Shown in pieces: positions 12,851-25,530 of a DNA stretch of 64,000 bases. Numbering within the stretch: the first letter of the stretch is position 1; the number at the start of each line of letters is the position of its first letter. The position numbers and the translations under genes are program-made. Origin of the DNA: Solea solea (taxonomy: Eukaryota; Chordata; Actinopteri; Pleuronectiformes; Soleidae); contig NC_081135.1 of the NCBI RefSeq assembly GCF_958295425.1, forward strand, positions 20,840,180-20,904,179, given 5' to 3'. The notes beneath the pieces are model-generated. The model made no database searches. It had not been told where the DNA came from and saw only the letters and a list, made by a program, of their open reading frames with translations.

Positions 12851-13664
12851 TGACTTATTTGATCCCGTTCTGTTCTGTGCCGCAGAGAACTGTGTACAAG
12901 TTCTGCTGACACACATGCCAGCAGGTCAGTAAAATGAGGATCTGTGTCTGTATGGTGTCCTATGCACACACATCTGGTCATTCAATTCCATTCTATATTG
13001 TCCCACCTGGAGAATGTGCTGTGGTCACGTTTGGTCAGCTCGGTCGCAAACGTTTTAGCTGCATATGTGCGTACCATTGCAGACGTGCGTCCTCGGATGA
13101 CCAGAGCTGACCTCAGTCGACTTGCACATGGTAAAAGTATGAATCGACCATATCTTTACCTCATAGGGAACTATTTTGTGTTGACACACTTTGTAGAAAA
13201 AAAGATACCAATACTTCTCATTTTCACAGTCCAAGAAACTTTCTTCAGAAGCAAAAATCTGTCCAGGAGTTATATAGCTGTTGTACCCTCAGCTTGTGGT
13301 TATATATGGGGGTCTGTAAACCCCTAACGCACAAGTGTAAATCCAGCTTTAATGTGTTAAAATCTCTTAAATCCTATTGGAAACCCTTGATTTATTTTGG
13401 GCTGCACTAACGTGACCTGAATTGTTCCTCAAAGCAGAAGGTAACTTTTCTCCTCTGTCAATGATTTCATGTCTTTGACTCTCCACAGCTGCTCAGCTGC
13501 AGGTTCCCAGCTGTAAACTTGCTGTTTTGCTGCTTAATCATTCAGTGCGGATTAGTGGCAATGTGTGTTTTCTAATTATAGACCTGGACAGTGCACTCTC
13601 CTCCTCTGTGGGGTCAAATCTAACCCACCAGTCCTTTCGGTCAGCGGCTTACTCACACCCATAC

Positions 13665-13787
13665 TTTATGTAAATGGTCTGTATTCATATAGTGCTTCTT
13701 AGTCTTGATGACCACTCAAAGCTGCCGGGAATCAAACCCACAACCTGAAAGATAACCCACTCTACCACTGATCTGCCGTCGCCCCTG
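13665..13787 (-). mobile_element. tRNA-derived SINE, internally deleted copy
   Basis: Read on the - strand, it begins with a tRNA-like head containing an A-box-like 'gtggtagagtgg' and a B-box-like 'gggtttgattcc'. It then jumps to the tail block 'ctttgagtggtcatcaag', an 'actatatgaatacagacc' variant and 'atttacataaag'. The same head occurs at 30283 and the same tail at 36640, so all three belong to one family. The body between head and tail is missing here. Confidence 0.7.
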
Positions 13788-14837
13788 TGTTATAAAGTTG
13801 TTTATGTTTTTATTATTTTCCTCTCTTTATCGCTGCTTGCCTTTTTTTCTTCTCCTTTTTTTGTTTGTCTGGATTTTGTTATCCACCTTGTTGAGCTCAC
13901 AACAAAGGGTTTTCATTTGAATAAAATAAAACTCATTGAGGTAGCTGTCAAAATAAATCACCTCCTGTATCAGGGAGAAGACGAGGGAAAGCATGAAAGA
14001 AAAGGGACATCAATTCTTTTTTTTTCTTATACACAATCAATCAGTTCCCTTTCACATCTCTTTACATCTTTTCATTCTTGGAGAACAATAGGTTTGATTA
14101 ACCCCTCTGGGAAACCTCATTAGCCATTTCCATTACAAAGGTGTTGGTAAGACACTTGGATTTGAAATGCCCAAGAAAAAAAAAAGATCTAAGGAATATA
14201 TTGATGCTTGAAAATGATAAGAGAAAAATCATGGCTGCCAGTCTCAGCTCGAGCATTGGGACCAATGTGGTGTTTCTGTTCATTGTCTCCGCTTTATGGC
14301 CAGTCCAGATGCAGAGGTTTGAGATCAGTGTTCTTTCTGTTGTCTCCTCTGCTGCCCACTGACATTAAAATGTTTTATTACACCTTTGTCTTCCTTCAGT
14401 TCACAGCTGCAACAGTAGAGTTTGAAATATACAGCATGTTTATGATTTTCTTTTTATTACCAGCTCATTTCTTTTCTTTTTTGTGTGTGTGCAAATCAAG
14501 GAAATTTCCTCCAAGTGTCACACTGGAAAACTTTGAATCCATTTTTAACCAAAGCCCCATATTAAACAGGATTCTAGATAGATATAGTTTCTCCTTCCTG
14601 TCACTTTTGTTATGGCTGTGATGTGGAACCAAATTGGGACAATAAATAGATGAAAAAACGCAAATCTACCAATTTTCACAATTAAATGTACCGTTCTGTT
14701 CAAGTTATCAAAACTGACATTTTGGGAAAAACATGCTGCGGTGAAAGCCTGGAAGAGCATCACAGCAGAAGAATTCAAAAGTTCGGTGACATCAATGGGT
14801 CACTGGCTTGATGCAGATGAAATAAAAGGATTTGCAA

Positions 14838-14898
14838 CTAAAATATTTTATTTCCCCACTGCGGGACAAATAAAGGACTATCTTATCTTATCTTTTTA
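14838..14898 (+). mobile_element. Retroposon 3' tail with TCTTA repeat
   Basis: The text 'ccactgcgggacaaataaag' is followed by a short (TCTTA)n array. It matches the common fish retroposon tail in which 'gggacaaataaag' precedes a variable short tandem repeat. A shorter relative ('gggacaataaag') lies at about 15306. Only the tail is recognisable. Confidence 0.5.
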
Positions 14899-16362
14899 AG
14901 TCTATCTGTTCCAATACTCTTGCTCACCTAAAAATGTTGCGTTCCATTAAAAATAATGCTATCTTCTAAATTGTGTATAATATCCAGGATGTAAATACCT
15001 GGAAATAAAAGCTGAAATGTTGACCTCTTGTCACATATTCATTGTTTGATGTCAAACCCAAATGTGTTCAGGTTACAGCAAAAAAAAACAGGAATTTTTT
15101 TTGGTTTTACCACACAATCACAAGTCCAGCTTTAGTGATAAACTTGCTATAATCAAGCAGTGTGAATGTTCAGATTAGTGAAATCTGTCAGGATAATTTT
15201 AATTAATTTCTGGGATTTGGTGCATACTGTGTTGCTTCATTTTACAGCAACCAGGGAAGCATTTAGATACACAGCACTTGAGTCCAAAACAAATTCTCCT
15301 ATACAGGGACAATAAAGACTATTATATTGTGTTGTATCATATATCGTAATTTGTCAAGAAATACTGACCCAGGTTAAGCAATAAAGCCAATGAAAGAAGG
15401 TCGAGCCATGACCACTTTTAACATATAACAAGCAAGAAAAGGATGAGGTCTACTTGATCTCATGACATGCACATTTCAATACTTTCCATATGAATTTATA
15501 TATTTTTATTGGACAGATGCATTTTATTGGATGAGATAGAGATCTTGTGGAACCAAAGTGTTTTTTTTTTGTATTTGTATCCATCTGTGTCTGGTTTCCC
15601 TGGGCAGAGGACTCTCCTCCTATCTATCTTAAACTGGGCAAAAGGTAAATCCATACGTTTTCAGCCATCCATCTCATGGCATATTACAGGCATAGCATGG
15701 CACCCAGAGGAAACTCATAGACACACTAAATGAACATTTAAAGTCCATAAAAGCTCTAGCCAAGCAACATATATTTATTCACCATACAGAGAAACAATTC
15801 TTGTTGTTCTCGCTTCAGAACTTTGACTAAATCCAAGGCCGCCGTCTTCATGGAAGAAAATCGGACCACTCCTTTTTAGGCTAATGCTGTTTGTTGATTT
15901 AGGGGGTAAATAAAATTAAGTTTGGCCCCTATGTCCATATGGGAGGAAAGTTACAAAGAGTAAAGAGATATGGGACACACCAGTATAAGGAACCAATTGG
16001 AATACCAAGTTTTGCTATGGCTTTGGTGAACTGTCAAACACTTGCTAGTAATCCTTGATTCCTAGCACACACTGTTGTACAAGGCGAGGCACACAAAACA
16101 ATTACTTTTCTTGAAACAGAATAAAATACAGAGTTAAACATGTTGTTTCAGCCCTACTTTGTATGCACCCTCACGCAAACCTTATGGACATCTGGGTTTG
16201 ATTTCAGCCACTCACTCCGTTATATTATTTTTAACAAGGTACATTCACTTCGACATCAAAATGGGATTACATGTTATCCTTGCTCTTGTAGAGGATGACC
16301 TCTTTTTGATAGCATTAGATTTCTTTACTGAATTAATTACGCTTAGGTTTGCGGATGAGGAG

Positions 16363-16366
<4 letters not shown>

Positions 16367-16399
<33 letters not shown>
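16367..16399. repeat. (TG)n microsatellite
   Basis: About sixteen perfect TG units bordered by T runs. Confidence 0.9.
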
Positions 16400-16402
<3 letters not shown>

Positions 16403-17518
16403 AGTCTCTTTTGTCCTTTGTGTCTCAGCCAGCATTAGGAAGCAGGACTGACAGAGAACTTGTTATTAGTAATGTTCTCAGTGAATACTGAAATGTTGAA
16501 TAATTAAAATGAGAAATAGATTATTTGTAATGATTAGACTCGTAATTAGATCTATTGAAATGTTTCTGTCTGTACAAGAGAGTAATGGTTGTTGCTCAAA
16601 GATGTCTTACTTTACTGTGAGCCTAATTTACAGCTCAGCTTGATCAAACTGCTCATTTACTGAACTAATGAGAAAATGAAGAAAACTGAAAGAATCCTTT
16701 CAGTGTTGCATTTCATCAAGAGAAGAAGCTGCAGCTCTTATTCTGCTGCCAGCGATTATATCACAATCACAACGCAATGCAGCCCATTCAGGCACTCCGT
16801 GCGGGTGACGGCGGTTGTAAACAAGTGTGTCTGCTCTGTTGTGGTGGTAAATAATGCCACCAGTGATCACACTGGTTTCATTCTCCTCACCAAATTTGCT
16901 GGCATAACGCCTGGGTCACGCATCGAGACAACTGTAACGAGAAATTGTGTTGTGAGACCACATAGCAATTAAAAGGGAACACAAGATGTTTGTTTTTTTT
17001 TAATTGCAAGATGTTCCTTTTGCTTTCTGGACTTGAAGCAGTGTTCGAATACCTGGTTAAAGTGAGGAGCTAATGGAGGTTTTTCTGAAAAGCATACACT
17101 ACTGCCTTTTTTCTATCCAGTTTCCATTCAATGCTTTAAAGATCTAATAACACCATTTCTGCATGAAAGGGACTGAGATCGATCAGTCTAGGGTTATATG
17201 TGTTGTTGGGTAATGTACTTAAATTAACTCAAAAGTTTCCAACACTTTTAATCCATAGAAATCAGTATTTCTATTCAAGGTAGTGTACTTTGAGTCTCCT
17301 TTTAATGACAAAATTCACTTAACCTGTCTGTATAACTTGCGGGGCAAACACTCCATGAAACATCACAGCGAGCGAAGAAATATTGGGTTTTACTTTCCCA
17401 TTTTATTCTGTGTATTTTATCACTAATGGATCATACTTCTTTGCTGCCGCCAAAGCTCTCAAGCTAACAAAGCGCATGATCCCACGCTGCGTCGAGACAT
17501 CATCAAATTATCTTTAGT

Positions 17519-17574
17519 TGTTGTTTTGATTGAGAGACTCCTAGCGGCAGAAATGACACACTGTGCATTTAAAG
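17519..17574. repeat. Short interspersed block, copy A
   Basis: The segment containing 'gattgagagactcctagcgg' and 'cagaaatgacacactgt' reappears with mismatches at 22048-22102 ('gatcgagagacccctcgctg', 'ctgaaatgacatactgt'). Two diverged copies 4.5 kb apart in the same orientation suggest remnants of a DNA-transposon-like or MITE family. Neither copy shows complete terminal repeats. Confidence 0.55.
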
Positions 17575-18148
17575 GAACACTCTCCATGATCGGCAAACTT
17601 CCGATGATCTCCCGGAGGTTGTTGCCTCATTCAGAGGGCTCCCTCTTCCACGGAGTTTAGATTCTTCAAATAAACACAAAAGGTAGAGTTTTCCTCTAAG
17701 TTCAAAACCTCTGACAGTTCAAAAGCATTGTGCTCCGATGACAGTTTAAAGTGCTCCTGCTATCTCAAATCCCTTTCCTCCGCACTTCCTCCTTCTCCTT
17801 TGCTGTCAGTCTTTGTAAGAACAGTGCAGTCTGACAGCAGCAAGCTGAACCGAACAGTGTGAAGTTTGTGAAATGGAAATGGCTTTGTAGTTTCCTTCTA
17901 AACACCTGAGCACATTATTTCTACCTCTCTGTGAATGTGTGTGAGTGTGTGAGTGAGTGAGAAAAATTGTTCTGATGCAACAACAACATGTGTCCACCAA
18001 GATCGATTGAGCCGGTCTGTGTTTGTCTGCAAAATTCATTCCCCCAATAACTTGTGCACAGATTGTGCTTTTCCTGCTCTGTATGTAAATGATCCACAAA
18101 CATCATTTGCAGGGTTCAAATGGACACGTGGCAGAATTTCCCTCCCTA

Positions 18149-18174
18149 AGACAGACAGACAGACAGACAGACAG
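18149..18174. repeat. (ACAG)n microsatellite
   Basis: Six perfect ACAG tetranucleotide units. Confidence 0.9.
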
Positions 18175-21100
18175 CACAGGGCAGGACGAGCACAACAGAA
18201 TAATGCAGCATTTGTTTTTTACCCATAATGTCCTGAGTAGCAGAAGCAACAATCTTGAGATTTAACAGAGAAACTGAGGGAACAAAATTCACAAGGGGAG
18301 TTATTTTCATGCAGGGATTACGAGTTTATTGAACTATCTGATGACATGACCGTCACATCTCAAGTCAGCTGAACACGTTCGGTAGATTTTTGACTCATTT
18401 CATCATCTTGAAAACACTGTGAAGCAATATATCTGCAAGAAAGGTTCATATAACTCCAGGAAATTACTCTTGGCAACTTGATTCTGACACAAAATGGTGG
18501 ATTATTGTACTTAGGATAAATAACACGTCATGACCACTCAGATTTACTCAGTATGTTGGTTATGCTCAGTGTATTGACACGCAGTAAAAGAAGGGGGAAA
18601 GATATTATAAAATCATTTCTTCTTTCTGCTCCTTTTTTGATGTTGTTAATTTTGTTAAAAAGATTTATTTTATTTGTGTAATTTTTTTAAATGAATGAAA
18701 CAAACTTCTCAATATGTTAAGGAGAGCATATTGTAAGAACTCAAAGCATCAAGGTGTCGAGTACGATGACACATTTTTTTAAGATGTCGTAGCTGTTACA
18801 CTGTATATGCCGCTATATTTGCCATTGTTGTAAAGAGTTTATAGTTCATTTCTTTGCCAAGAGCAAGGATGTTTGGTCAGCATAACAGAAAGAAACCACC
18901 CACATGTCCATATACATTTTTCAGTTCCTGTACTGACAGCATAAGCCACCTCTCAAATGAGCATCAGATACATTTTCACTATTTCTGACAAAACAAACTG
19001 CTTCTTTGTTGCATTGTTGCTTTCCTTGAAATCCCTGTAGTCAAACTAAAAGCTGTGTGTTCAACCACATTTTGTCAGATAATGGTTTTTGGAACATGCT
19101 GAGCATACAGTTGGGCAGAAGAGATGTGCACTATGCCTTGTGCTGTCACATTTGTCTCTATTTGTTGCTGTAGGTCTTCATTTTGTCTCCATGATATTAC
19201 AACATTAATCAATATCTTTCTGGCTGAAGCAAACTACTTTCAGCCCCTAAAAACTCACAGGTGATGTATTTCTGAGAGAGGACAGGGTCAGAAGTGGTCA
19301 AGAATATTATATGTGTTGACTATGTGCTGACACACTTAAGTCTTTGTTCACATCAACCCCCCCCCTTCCCCCCAGCACAGGCTGATTACATTGTCAGAGG
19401 GTGTTTACTGCATTTACAGTTGTATTTTTAGCTGTCGAGCTGTCATCAGATCACATGAGACAAATTGTACCACCGTGTGAAGATGTGCATCTGTGTCACG
19501 GGACTTGTCAAATTCAGCAGAAAGTGCCAAACTGACAGGCACACACAATCCACAGGGATGTTATAAACACTGTTCCTCAACCAATATTTCTCACATGTCA
19601 ATGTGTGATTCTACACCTAACATGATTGGCATCACTGTGAGATTAATTTACACGCACAAAGATGAATTCAAATTACAAATTTATCTACCAATCATTTTCT
19701 GGGCCACTGTTTCCACCATCATTGCACCATCCTTCGTTTCAGTGTTCCCGTTTTATCAACATAGCATTTTTTTGTTTTTGTTTTCATGAATATCGCCTGC
19801 ATTTTCTCTTAGATTTTCATACTGATGTCATCTCTTTTATCATATTTACTAACTAGCTCTTTGCAGTGTGTGTATTAGCTCCTTTCTTGTGTCAATAACA
19901 CCTTAGAAAAAAGCGTTCACTAAAAGTCAGTGAAGGGAAACAGAGAGCAGACACTGATTATGCACATGCCTCATAGGAAGGTAAAAAAGTAGATTAAAAA
20001 TACATACATCTTTGTTAATGCTGCAAAATGTGAAAATAAGTCTATTTCTCTCTTGATGTATAATCTGAATGGTCACAATTACTAGTATTGGGTCTGATTC
20101 AGTAGCAAATCATGTAAGTTTCATAAATAGTAGACGTTTATGAGTACAGATAAAGACACACATGAGTGGACCCCAGTGTGATTGACAGCTGGTTGAAGGT
20201 GACACTTGTGAACATCCCTTTGCAAAACATCAACATGTCACCGGCCAAATCACGAGTCCGTCCCAGTCAGTGGAGTTGTGGGTTTATGTGAACCTGCTGA
20301 AAATGGTACTGATGCTTATGTCTGATGCTATTATTATCACATCAGACATATTAATAAGAAGGGGATGCTGTCTCTGTACTCCAGGGGCAGTACTGACAAC
20401 GGCGCTGCACCGGCAGAGCAGCGGCCACTTCGAGTGTGATGAGACTGGTTAAGAAGCAGAAAGCTGCTGTGCTCAAGCTGCTGCTGCATAATTAGCAACT
20501 GATTTTGCTCGGCATGCTGCACGAGCCTCCCTCACAGACCTCCACACACGCGGCTGCCATCGATGGCCCTCTTTGTGTCTCCCCTTGTCCATATTTGTTT
20601 TGTTGAGAGTAGAATATATGTTGAAAGGGATTGTTTGCCTGCTTGTTATATAACCACCAACAGCAAAATTAATGCTTATACATTGCTCATTTTAAAATTG
20701 CAAAGGCTCTCTCAACAGATTTCGGGTTTTGTGTGTAGTTGGCGGCTTTTATTAAAGTTTTGCAGCCAATCCCCATGTGGCACAATGGTAGAGAGTGATG
20801 AATGCCCACAGCAAGAATCCAATAAGATGGATTTGGTGGGAACAGCAGCTCCTGCACAGTCGGTCACACTTTCTTTCTTCTTCCTCTCTCTCTCTTTCTG
20901 TTTCATAGTCGCTCTAGCCCGCTCCATCACACAGACATTGTCGCTCAGCAACCAGCAGGGTTCCAAATCAGTCGTTTATTCGCAGCAGATCAGGGCTCTG
21001 TAATCATCAGGGAAGGTACATTGCTGGTCTTTAATGGTACGGCTCCTACCTGGGCAGCGTGTCTGGTGTTGATTCACCAGAGAAGTCACTGATGAACTGT

Positions 21101-21419
21101 GTCAGAGGCATTAGTCGTCTGCTGTTGTCCCCATGGTGCATATCAAGTCACTGCCTATATATCAGAGCCTGTAATACAGGACCCTGCATTTGAGAACCAT
21201 CAGCATGAATTCAGTGAATATGCACATGCTGACGTCAGACTTAATGTTGATTTAAAGACATAATATGCAACATTGCTTCCTTAAAATGTCTCATAATGAC
21301 AAGACTATCCATCCTTTACATGAACTTTGATTCCATTTATTGATCTCAAGAAAAAAAACAAACAGCAAACACTCTTTGACTCTCCCTTGTTTTACATATG
21401 ACTGCATGACTTTCAGTTA

Positions 21420-21860
21420 ACGCTGTGGCAACCGTAAGGCTAATAGCAAAAACCCACGAGCAGGCAGGTGAAGACATAATGCAGTTTTAACAGTTTAATG
21501 GGACTAATGCAGGAACTGGAGGTTAAGATAGAGATCTGACTCAGAAGGCTGCGAAGGAAAGTGTCAGTAGCACCATGCACATGGGAGGAAGCACAGGAGT
21601 TGAAGTTAAAAGCAAAAGACAAACAAGTAACTAAGTGCTAGAGAACTGGTTATCTTCAAACAAGCCGTGACGTTACAATACAGAGGTCTGTAACAATCTG
21701 TGCGACGAGAGGCTGGAGAACCAGGAAATAAGTAGAGGCTCGATGGTTAGATTGGGAGCAGGTGTGCTCTCGCCGCAGGTGAACTGATTGCATGCTGAGG
21801 TGAATGAAGGAGAGAGAGGAGGAGACACAGGCAGAGATGAACAACGTTTGTATACCACTG
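21420..21860. mobile_element. Diverged interspersed repeat, similar in style to 61340-61720
   Basis: Purine-rich sequence with phrases such as 'gctggagaaccaggaaataa', 'gtagaggctcgatggttag', 'gagcaggtgtgctctcgcc' and 'caggtgaactgat' resembles a repeat often seen in fish genomes with runs of 'gagcaggtg' and 'gctggagaacagg'. A similar style of sequence occurs at 61340-61720 ('gactggtgagctggtcc', 'aacaggtgagttggagg'). No coding capacity or clear ends are visible. Confidence 0.35.
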
Positions 21861-22047
21861 TTTATGACAGCTTTAGATATGCTTGTAAACCCACCGGGAA
21901 ACATCACCACCAGTTAGCCGAGTGTGTTGTCTTTTTTTTTAATTTTATTGTGTGCCTTTGTCCCTCGTTGGTTTTGGACTACTGCCTTTTGCTGCGCATT
22001 CTGTCGCCGAAGCTCTTCCCGAACAACAATTATGAAGCGGGTCTTCT

Positions 22048-22102
22048 GTTGTCTTGATCGAGAGACCCCTCGCTGCTGAAATGACATACTGTAAAAACCT
22101 GG
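22048..22102. repeat. Short interspersed block, copy B
   Basis: Diverged second copy of the block at 17519-17574 in the same orientation. Similarity stops after 'atgacatactgt'. Confidence 0.55.
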
Positions 22103-22178
22103 ACCTTAGTAAATGTAAATGAAACCATGGTTGTCTAACACAACAGAACACATGTATAAACAGGCACATATGACAATA

Positions 22179-22182
<4 letters not shown>

Positions 22183-22225
<43 letters not shown>
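22183..22225. repeat. (TA)n microsatellite
   Basis: About twenty perfect TA units; self-complementary, so it can form a cruciform or slipped hairpin. Confidence 0.9.
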
Positions 22226-22228
<3 letters not shown>

Positions 22229-24059
22229 TTATACAGCCAAGTAGGTGGATGCTGCAGGAGACAAATGCTGTAATGCCTGTGTTTTTTGTCTTCTTCCTGT
22301 ACATGATGTATCTTCACCCCGCAGGTAAAGAAAAAGGTGTTGATAGATTTGTTTTGATGTTATAACCTAGTCCATAAATACACCTGTCTCCTATGTCTCT
22401 GGTACACCACATCTAGTTGCCTTGATCGCCACCCTGTTGAGTTGAAACACTCACGACAGTCTCATTATGTTGGGCTTCATGGTTAATGAAAACGGTTAAT
22501 CACAAGATGGTCTCTCATTGAACTGAACATTGTACCAAACCTGTATCGAACCTCTCAGATGGGGTTAAGCAAAGGCTGCTGAGTTTGCATGTGACAGTAG
22601 GTTTGTATTATGGCTTTGGGTGGTTGGCTGGTATTTGTTCATCATATCGTCTGTAGAAAATGCCCCTGGATAAGAATAAGCTTCTTTTTTAAATATAGTT
22701 TTGGTTGCTATAGTATTGCCAGTTTTGTATTGACACCAGTCCAAAAAAATTCACCAGTGTTGTAGTGTAAACATTGCAGAACATGAATAATGATCAGGAT
22801 CATGGAGACGAAGTGTCTTTGCTTTTACTCTGCAAATCTGGATCCCTCCTGTGGATTCATGCCTCCTGGTTGCTTCACTGCCCATTAACATTCCAAATAG
22901 ATAACAGCTAAGTTTGTCAGAGAATTTGTTTTACCAGCCGCTGCTCTTTCTCTTTGTGAGATTTTCGGCCATTTGTAAAAGGATGAATAATCAATAATGA
23001 GCACCAGGTCCCAAAATGTTGGGGCTCAGTAATTCTGAAATGAATAAACACAATAGAGAAGAAAGATTCTGAAATAAATAAATGTTTTATCTGAACTTTG
23101 TTTTGAAGTTGCAACTTTCCAATATTAAAATGTCTACCAGACCGATCGTATACATTTTTGTTGAGCAGATGTTTCCCATAATTTTCAAACCTAGATAAAG
23201 CCACATCTCTACATTCTGTATAGAAATAAGCTGAGAAAGAAAATCAGCAGAAGCTCAGGTCACTGAAAAACTCTTCTGTCCTTAGTGTGATACTGCTTTA
23301 TTCAGTGGTTTTAGTGGATTTAGTCAGGGTCTGGTGTTTGGAGAGGATCATCCTAGACTACCTGGATGAATTGGCTCTCAGTAAAAATATCCCGAACATT
23401 TGGATCATCAGGTATTGGTGAAACAAACTGGTTCTTCGCTTGCAGGATCCACAGAATGTCACAGAACAGTGTCAGAATAACAATGATTTTATTTCAAAAT
23501 GAATCAATTTCAAACCCGATTTAGCCACCTGCCCCCTGCAGATTATCTGGCTCTCAGTAAGGAGGGGACAATTTCATGTCCCCCTGTTATTCATTTTTAT
23601 ATATTTTTATTTTATTTCCATCCAGCACACTTTACAGTGGTTTTTCAGCTCACACACAGAAACAGTGTAAAAAGGAGCCAGATGAGGTCTGGGTTATGTC
23701 AGAATGACCACAGCCCTGTGCTTATTGCCACTGTTCCAGCTGTGTCACTCACAGAACAGACACAGTGCACACACAAAGAGCTCTTTAAACACCAGCAGCA
23801 AGCTTATCACCAGACTGCCTGTGTGTAATCACTTTGAATGGACACAGTTCAGTACTGTGTCAATGAGCTGTCATTCCTCATAAAATATTACTGGTTATTA
23901 TTGTGGCTCCATTGAATGGTGCTTAGATTGGGAGATAGGATTTGTATCAGCACAGTTGTGGCGTTGTGGTGTTTAAAGCTCCTTAGTTTTCTGCTATTCC
24001 AATTTTAATTTCCCATATAGGTTTCCTATTTGAATACTAATTCAAACACTCGCATCATT

Positions 24060-24325
24060 CTCCTTTAAAATTCAGGGTCCTCTGAGAGACGGCTGGCATT
24101 TGTGTTGTCAGTCATGCGCTCAGATCATGCCTTCTTCTGTGTTCCCATGTGTGCCATGTTGTCAATTAAACCTGAGATATGCTGTGCTCTAGTGGGCTGC
24201 CTCCGTCTAACAGGGCTCAGTTTGAAGAGACTATTTATAATGAAATTAATTAAGAGACACACTCGTGAGGAGGGCTCAGTTATTATCATCATCTCATTTG
24301 CAAGGAATTATTATTCGCTTTGACA
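24060..24325. other. Conserved-element-like non-coding patch
   Basis: Non-repetitive sequence with homeodomain-type cores (TCAATTAAA, TTAATTAAG, TTATAATGAA), flanked immediately downstream by repeats. It has the look of a vertebrate conserved non-coding element but was not checked by alignment. Confidence 0.2.
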
Positions 24326-25296
24326 AAACTGGACAAAAACTCAAGGCTGGCCATAAAACGTACTCCATGGTGCATTCAATTTCAGTGTGCTCCTGTCCAC
24401 CCCGACTTCTCTGTGATTAAAACTGCTCGGGTGTGTTTTTTGGCAGGGAAGCGGAAGTGGGGGTGTTGTAGACTTACATTTTAGATCTATCAACAAAGAG
24501 GATGAAGCTGACAAGGAGCAGAGGGGGTTCTTTTTTTTACCAGGTGCCACGGAAATAGAACAGAGAGGAGAGCAGTGATAATGCATAGAAGAGGGAACTG
24601 TAGGATGTCTAGTAACCTGAGAGGAGAAGCAAAAAAATACAGCTACAAAATATTTTCTTTCGTAAAATGAGTACCCGCATTCTCTGCCGTTTATTATTGA
24701 AGTGTTGCTTAGAGGGACATTGGGTGAGAGGCACGCTTTACTCTGGACACCGTGGCGCTCGTGTAATGAATGAAAATTAAAGGTCCAGTGTGTAACATTT
24801 ACAAGGGCTTATTGGCAGAAATAGAATATACCCACAGGTACGTCTGTAATTGCTTAAAAATGAAACGTTTGTTTTTGTTGCCTTGTATTTGTATTTTTGG
24901 CAAGAGCCATGCTTTACTGAGGCTGCCATGTTTCTATCAGTGTTGCGGACATGAAAGAACATGAGAAAGTCACCGCAGTTACTCACCTTTCATGTGCTGA
25001 ATGGCTCAAGTATGCTGTTGTTAATGACCGTAGAATTCTTACTGTTAGCTGCAAACCGTTTTACTGTTCAAGTAAACTTTGTTGAGGTAGTTGAGTTTCA
25101 TAATCGTATTATCTTCTCCACGTGTGGCCTGCTACAAGAGGTTTAATCTCACTTGGAGCGACAGGTTGGTTTGGTTCAAATAAACGAGTGTGAGCTCCTC
25201 ACAGTTGACAGACTCTTCATGGACACAGCTGGCATTTTACTGTGATATTACACAAATGCGCAGTGATACACCGGCAGCTCGCAGACAACTGGTGTC

Positions 25297-25336
25297 TGTC
25301 TCTCTGACTGTCTCTCTGACTGTCTCTCTGACTGTC
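25297..25336. repeat. 12-bp tandem repeat, 3.3 units
   Basis: Three perfect copies of TGTCTCTCTGAC followed by a partial TGTC. It lies inside the TIR element at 24776-25914. Confidence 0.9.
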
Positions 25337-25458
25337 AAACAGTATGAGACACAGAAACAGAGCAAATTCCTTGCTGGATATCTTTTCTTCTAAATGGTAC
25401 AAATAATAAAAGTAACGGATTACTGAGTTCTTTAATTGCAGACCTAATACATTAGTTT

Positions 25459-25530
25459 AGGGCTGCAACTAATGACTATTTTCACGAATGATTAACCTGT
25501 TGATTATGTTTTAAATTAATCAATTAGTAT
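25459..25530. mobile_element. 'Ggctgcaactaatga' repeat fragment
   Basis: The phrases 'gggctgcaactaatgac', 'tattttcacgaatgatta' and 'attaatcaattag' match the end of a widespread fish repeat that normally reads ggctgcaactaacgattatt. It is probably a remnant inserted into the surrounding TIR element. Confidence 0.5.

Larger units (their letters stand above)
12851..24775. other. Gene-free interval, third part
   Basis: No coding exon could be supported. It contains a SINE piece (13665-13787), retroposon-tail-like sequences (14838-14898 and about 15300-15330), microsatellites (16367, 18149 and 22183), two copies of a short interspersed block (17519 and 22048), a diverged repeat (about 21420-21860) and a conserved-element-like patch (about 24060-24325). 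Several long open frames here are compositional and lack recognisable domains. Confidence 0.55.

Noticed and set aside
14208..14621. 137-codon + strand frame with hydrophobic Phe/Leu segments
   Set aside because: T-rich DNA yields apparent membrane segments by composition; no homologue recognised.
20563..21003. 146-codon + strand open frame
   Set aside because: Runs through a pyrimidine-rich stretch giving Leu/Ser/Phe repeats, with no family resemblance or splice structure.
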